The position numbers and the translations under genes were made by a program. From positions 5,331-13,853 of the forward strand of contig PKXI01000116.1 of assembly GCA_003133425.1 (NCBI GenBank): a DNA stretch of 8,523 nt. The letters run 5' to 3'. This document shows positions 7,312 to 8,523 of the stretch, piece after piece (within the stretch, counting starts at the first letter, position 1; each line of letters begins with the position of its first letter). The stretch is from Acidobacteriaceae bacterium. GTDB taxonomy: Bacteria > Acidobacteriota > Terriglobia > Terriglobales > Acidobacteriaceae. The notes beneath the pieces were generated by a model. The model did not search any database, was not told the origin of the DNA, and was given only the letters and a program-made list of their open reading frames with translations.

Positions 7312-8412
7312 TTGTCGGAACTGCGAATTCTCATTGCCGGTGGCGGTACCGGCGGCCACATCATTCCAGCCCTGGCGGTAGCCCACGAGCTGGTTGAACG
7401 GCATAAAGCCGAAGTTCTCTTTGTCGGCACGGCCCGGGGCCTTGAACTTCGCCTTGTGCCTGAGGCCGGATTTCGCCTGCGCCTCATCGCCGTGGGCCCG
7501 CTCAAAAACGTATCCCTGGCCACCCGGTTGCGCACCATGCTGCAACTTCCAGGCAGTGTTGCCGAGTGCAAGCGGCTCATCCGAGAATTCAAGCCGGATG
7601 TTGTATTTGGCGTAGGCGGTTACGCCTCGGGTCCGGCCATGGCGGCGGCGCTATGGCTCAAAGTCCCCACCATGATCTTCGAACCAAACGCCATGCCGGG
7701 GCTCGCCAACCGCCTGGTAGGCAAAAAGGTGCAGGCCGCCGCAGTCAACTTTCCTGCTGCCGCTGCCTGGTTCAGCAACAGCGAGGTCACGGGCATTCCC
7801 GTGCGTCCAATGTTCTTCACGATTGAACCGCCCACCGGCGAAGCGCCGCACCTGCTCGTCTTTGGCGGTTCTCTGGGAGCGCGCATCTTCAATATCCATC
7901 TGCCCGCCATCCTGCCTGCGCTGCTCGATGCCGTTCCGGGCCTCACCGTTCTCCATCAGTGCGGCACTCGCCATCTCGAGGTCACGCAAGCTGCCTATGC
8001 CGCCAGCGGCGCCGATCCGGCTCGCTGGCAGGTATGCCCCTATTTCGACGACATGCCTGCGCGCTTTGCCGGTGCGCACCTGGTCATGGCGCGCAGTGGT
8101 GCGTCTACCGTGGCCGAACTGGCCGCGGCCGGAAAGCCGGCCCTGCTGGTGCCCTTTGCCGCCGCCGCCGACCACCACCAGCGCAGCAACGCCGAAGCCA
8201 TGGTCGCGGTCGGTGCCGCGGTCATGTTGCAGGAAAAGGAACTCGACGAGCCCGGTAGGCTGCTGGCCACGCTCACTGGCCTGCTCACGGACAAGGTCCG
8301 TCTCGCGGCCATGTCAGCCGCGGCACGAACCCAGGCCCATCCCGCCGCCGCCGAGCGCATCGCCGACCGCCTTGCCGAACTGGCCGCGGTGCGCGCCGCG
8401 CAAGAGCGTTAA
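7312..8412 (+). CDS. murG: UDP-GlcNAc:lipid I N-acetylglucosaminyltransferase
   Basis: MurG is a peripheral membrane GT-B glycosyltransferase on the inner face of the cytoplasmic membrane. It adds GlcNAc to lipid I to make lipid II, the substrate of FtsW. The 366-residue product has the expected length. The N-terminal acceptor domain carries the glycine-rich loop GGGTGGHIIPA (10-20, with His16) and VGGYASGP (101-108). The C-terminal donor domain carries FGGSLGARIFN (184-194), PYFDDMPARFAGAHLVMARS (243-262), STVAELAAAGKPALLVPF (265-282) and DHHQRSNAE (287-295), where Glu269 and Gln290 match UDP-GlcNAc-binding positions. The usual HEQNAVPG segment reads FEPNAMPG (123-130). The start is TTG at 7312, supported by GGAAAGG at 7297-7303 with an 8-base spacer. 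It is 179 bases from ftsW, the loosest join in the block. Confidence 0.97.
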   Translation: MSELRILIAGGGTGGHIIPALAVAHELVERHKAEVLFVGTARGLELRLVPEAGFRLRLIAVGPLKNVSLATRLRTMLQLPGSVAECKRLIREFKPDVVFGVGGYASGPAMAAALWLKVPTMIFEPNAMPGLANRLVGKKVQAAAVNFPAAAAWFSNSEVTGIPVRPMFFTIEPPTGEAPHLLVFGGSLGARIFNIHLPAILPALLDAVPGLTVLHQCGTRHLEVTQAAYAASGADPARWQVCPYFDDMPARFAGAHLVMARSGASTVAELAAAGKPALLVPFAAAADHHQRSNAEAMVAVGAAVMLQEKELDEPGRLLATLTGLLTDKVRLAAMSAAARTQAHPAAAERIADRLAELAAVRAAQER

Positions 8413-8425
8413 GGGATTCGGGAGC

Positions 8426-8461
8426 CCCATGTCTCGTCCGCCGCGGCGGATGAGACACGGG
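8426..8461. repeat. Long palindrome downstream of murG
   Basis: Bases 8430-8457 form a 14-pair inverted repeat with essentially no loop (gtctcgtccgccg against cggcggatgagac, the only exception a G-T pair). After one mismatch it extends by three C-G pairs to 8426-8461. It begins 14 bases after the murG stop. There is no T-run after it, so it is not a textbook rho-independent terminator. It may be a REP-type element, an mRNA-stabilising hairpin, or a weak terminator between murG and the next dcw gene. Confidence 0.65.
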
Positions 8462-8523
8462 ATCCTCACCTGAAGCCTTGAGCCTCGAGCACCCTGACTC
8501 GCCGCCGCGAGTTACGTCCCGGG

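Noticed and set aside
8497..8512. Small hairpin actcg/cgagt at the right end
   Set aside because: A five-pair stem in GC-rich DNA without a T-run is not distinguishable from background, and the next gene is not visible for context.

Overview
The window is a GC-rich (roughly 60%) bacterial chromosomal segment in which every supported intact gene lies on the + strand. It joins two housekeeping blocks. The left block (1-2300) is a branched-chain amino acid cluster: the 3' end of ilvB, then ilvN and ilvC, closed by a strong rho-independent terminator. The right block (2578-8412) is the peptidoglycan-precursor and septation part of a division/cell-wall (dcw) cluster: mraY, an FkbM-family methyltransferase, murD, ftsW and murG. 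The protein sequences, the intergenic repeats (a GTCATCCTGAGCG-type element, a CCCTGATCCCTGACC-type element and a palindrome after murG) and the gene content suggest an acidobacterium. That placement is recalled rather than computed.

Layout: 1-303 ilvB C-terminus; 304-472 spacer with an inverted and tandem repeat; 473-1045 ilvN; 1046-1225 spacer with a REP-like element; 1226-2248 ilvC; 2265-2300 terminator; 2316-2399 (minus strand) a short relic of an MFS sugar-porter C-terminus; 2400-2577 spacer with no gene; 2578-3714 mraY; 3741-4511 FkbM methyltransferase; 4513-4674 a possible 53-codon small gene; 4671-6053 murD; 6038-7132 ftsW, overlapping murD by 16 bases; 7133-7311 spacer; 7312-8412 murG; 8413-8523 spacer with a long palindrome.

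How the genes work together: IlvB/IlvN make acetolactate or acetohydroxybutyrate, and IlvC isomerises and reduces it toward valine and isoleucine. MurD adds D-glutamate to UDP-MurNAc-L-Ala in the cytoplasm. MraY transfers phospho-MurNAc-pentapeptide to undecaprenyl phosphate to give lipid I. MurG adds GlcNAc to give lipid II, and FtsW is the septal SEDS glycosyltransferase that polymerises lipid II.

Most of the window is ordinary. The features that deserve attention are the FkbM methyltransferase inserted between mraY and murD, the unusual fkbM-murD junction (small ORF, ATGA overlap, no Shine-Dalgarno for murD), the absence of murE/murF immediately upstream of mraY, and the transporter relic at the ilv/dcw boundary. 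I did not find a convincing new multi-gene system.
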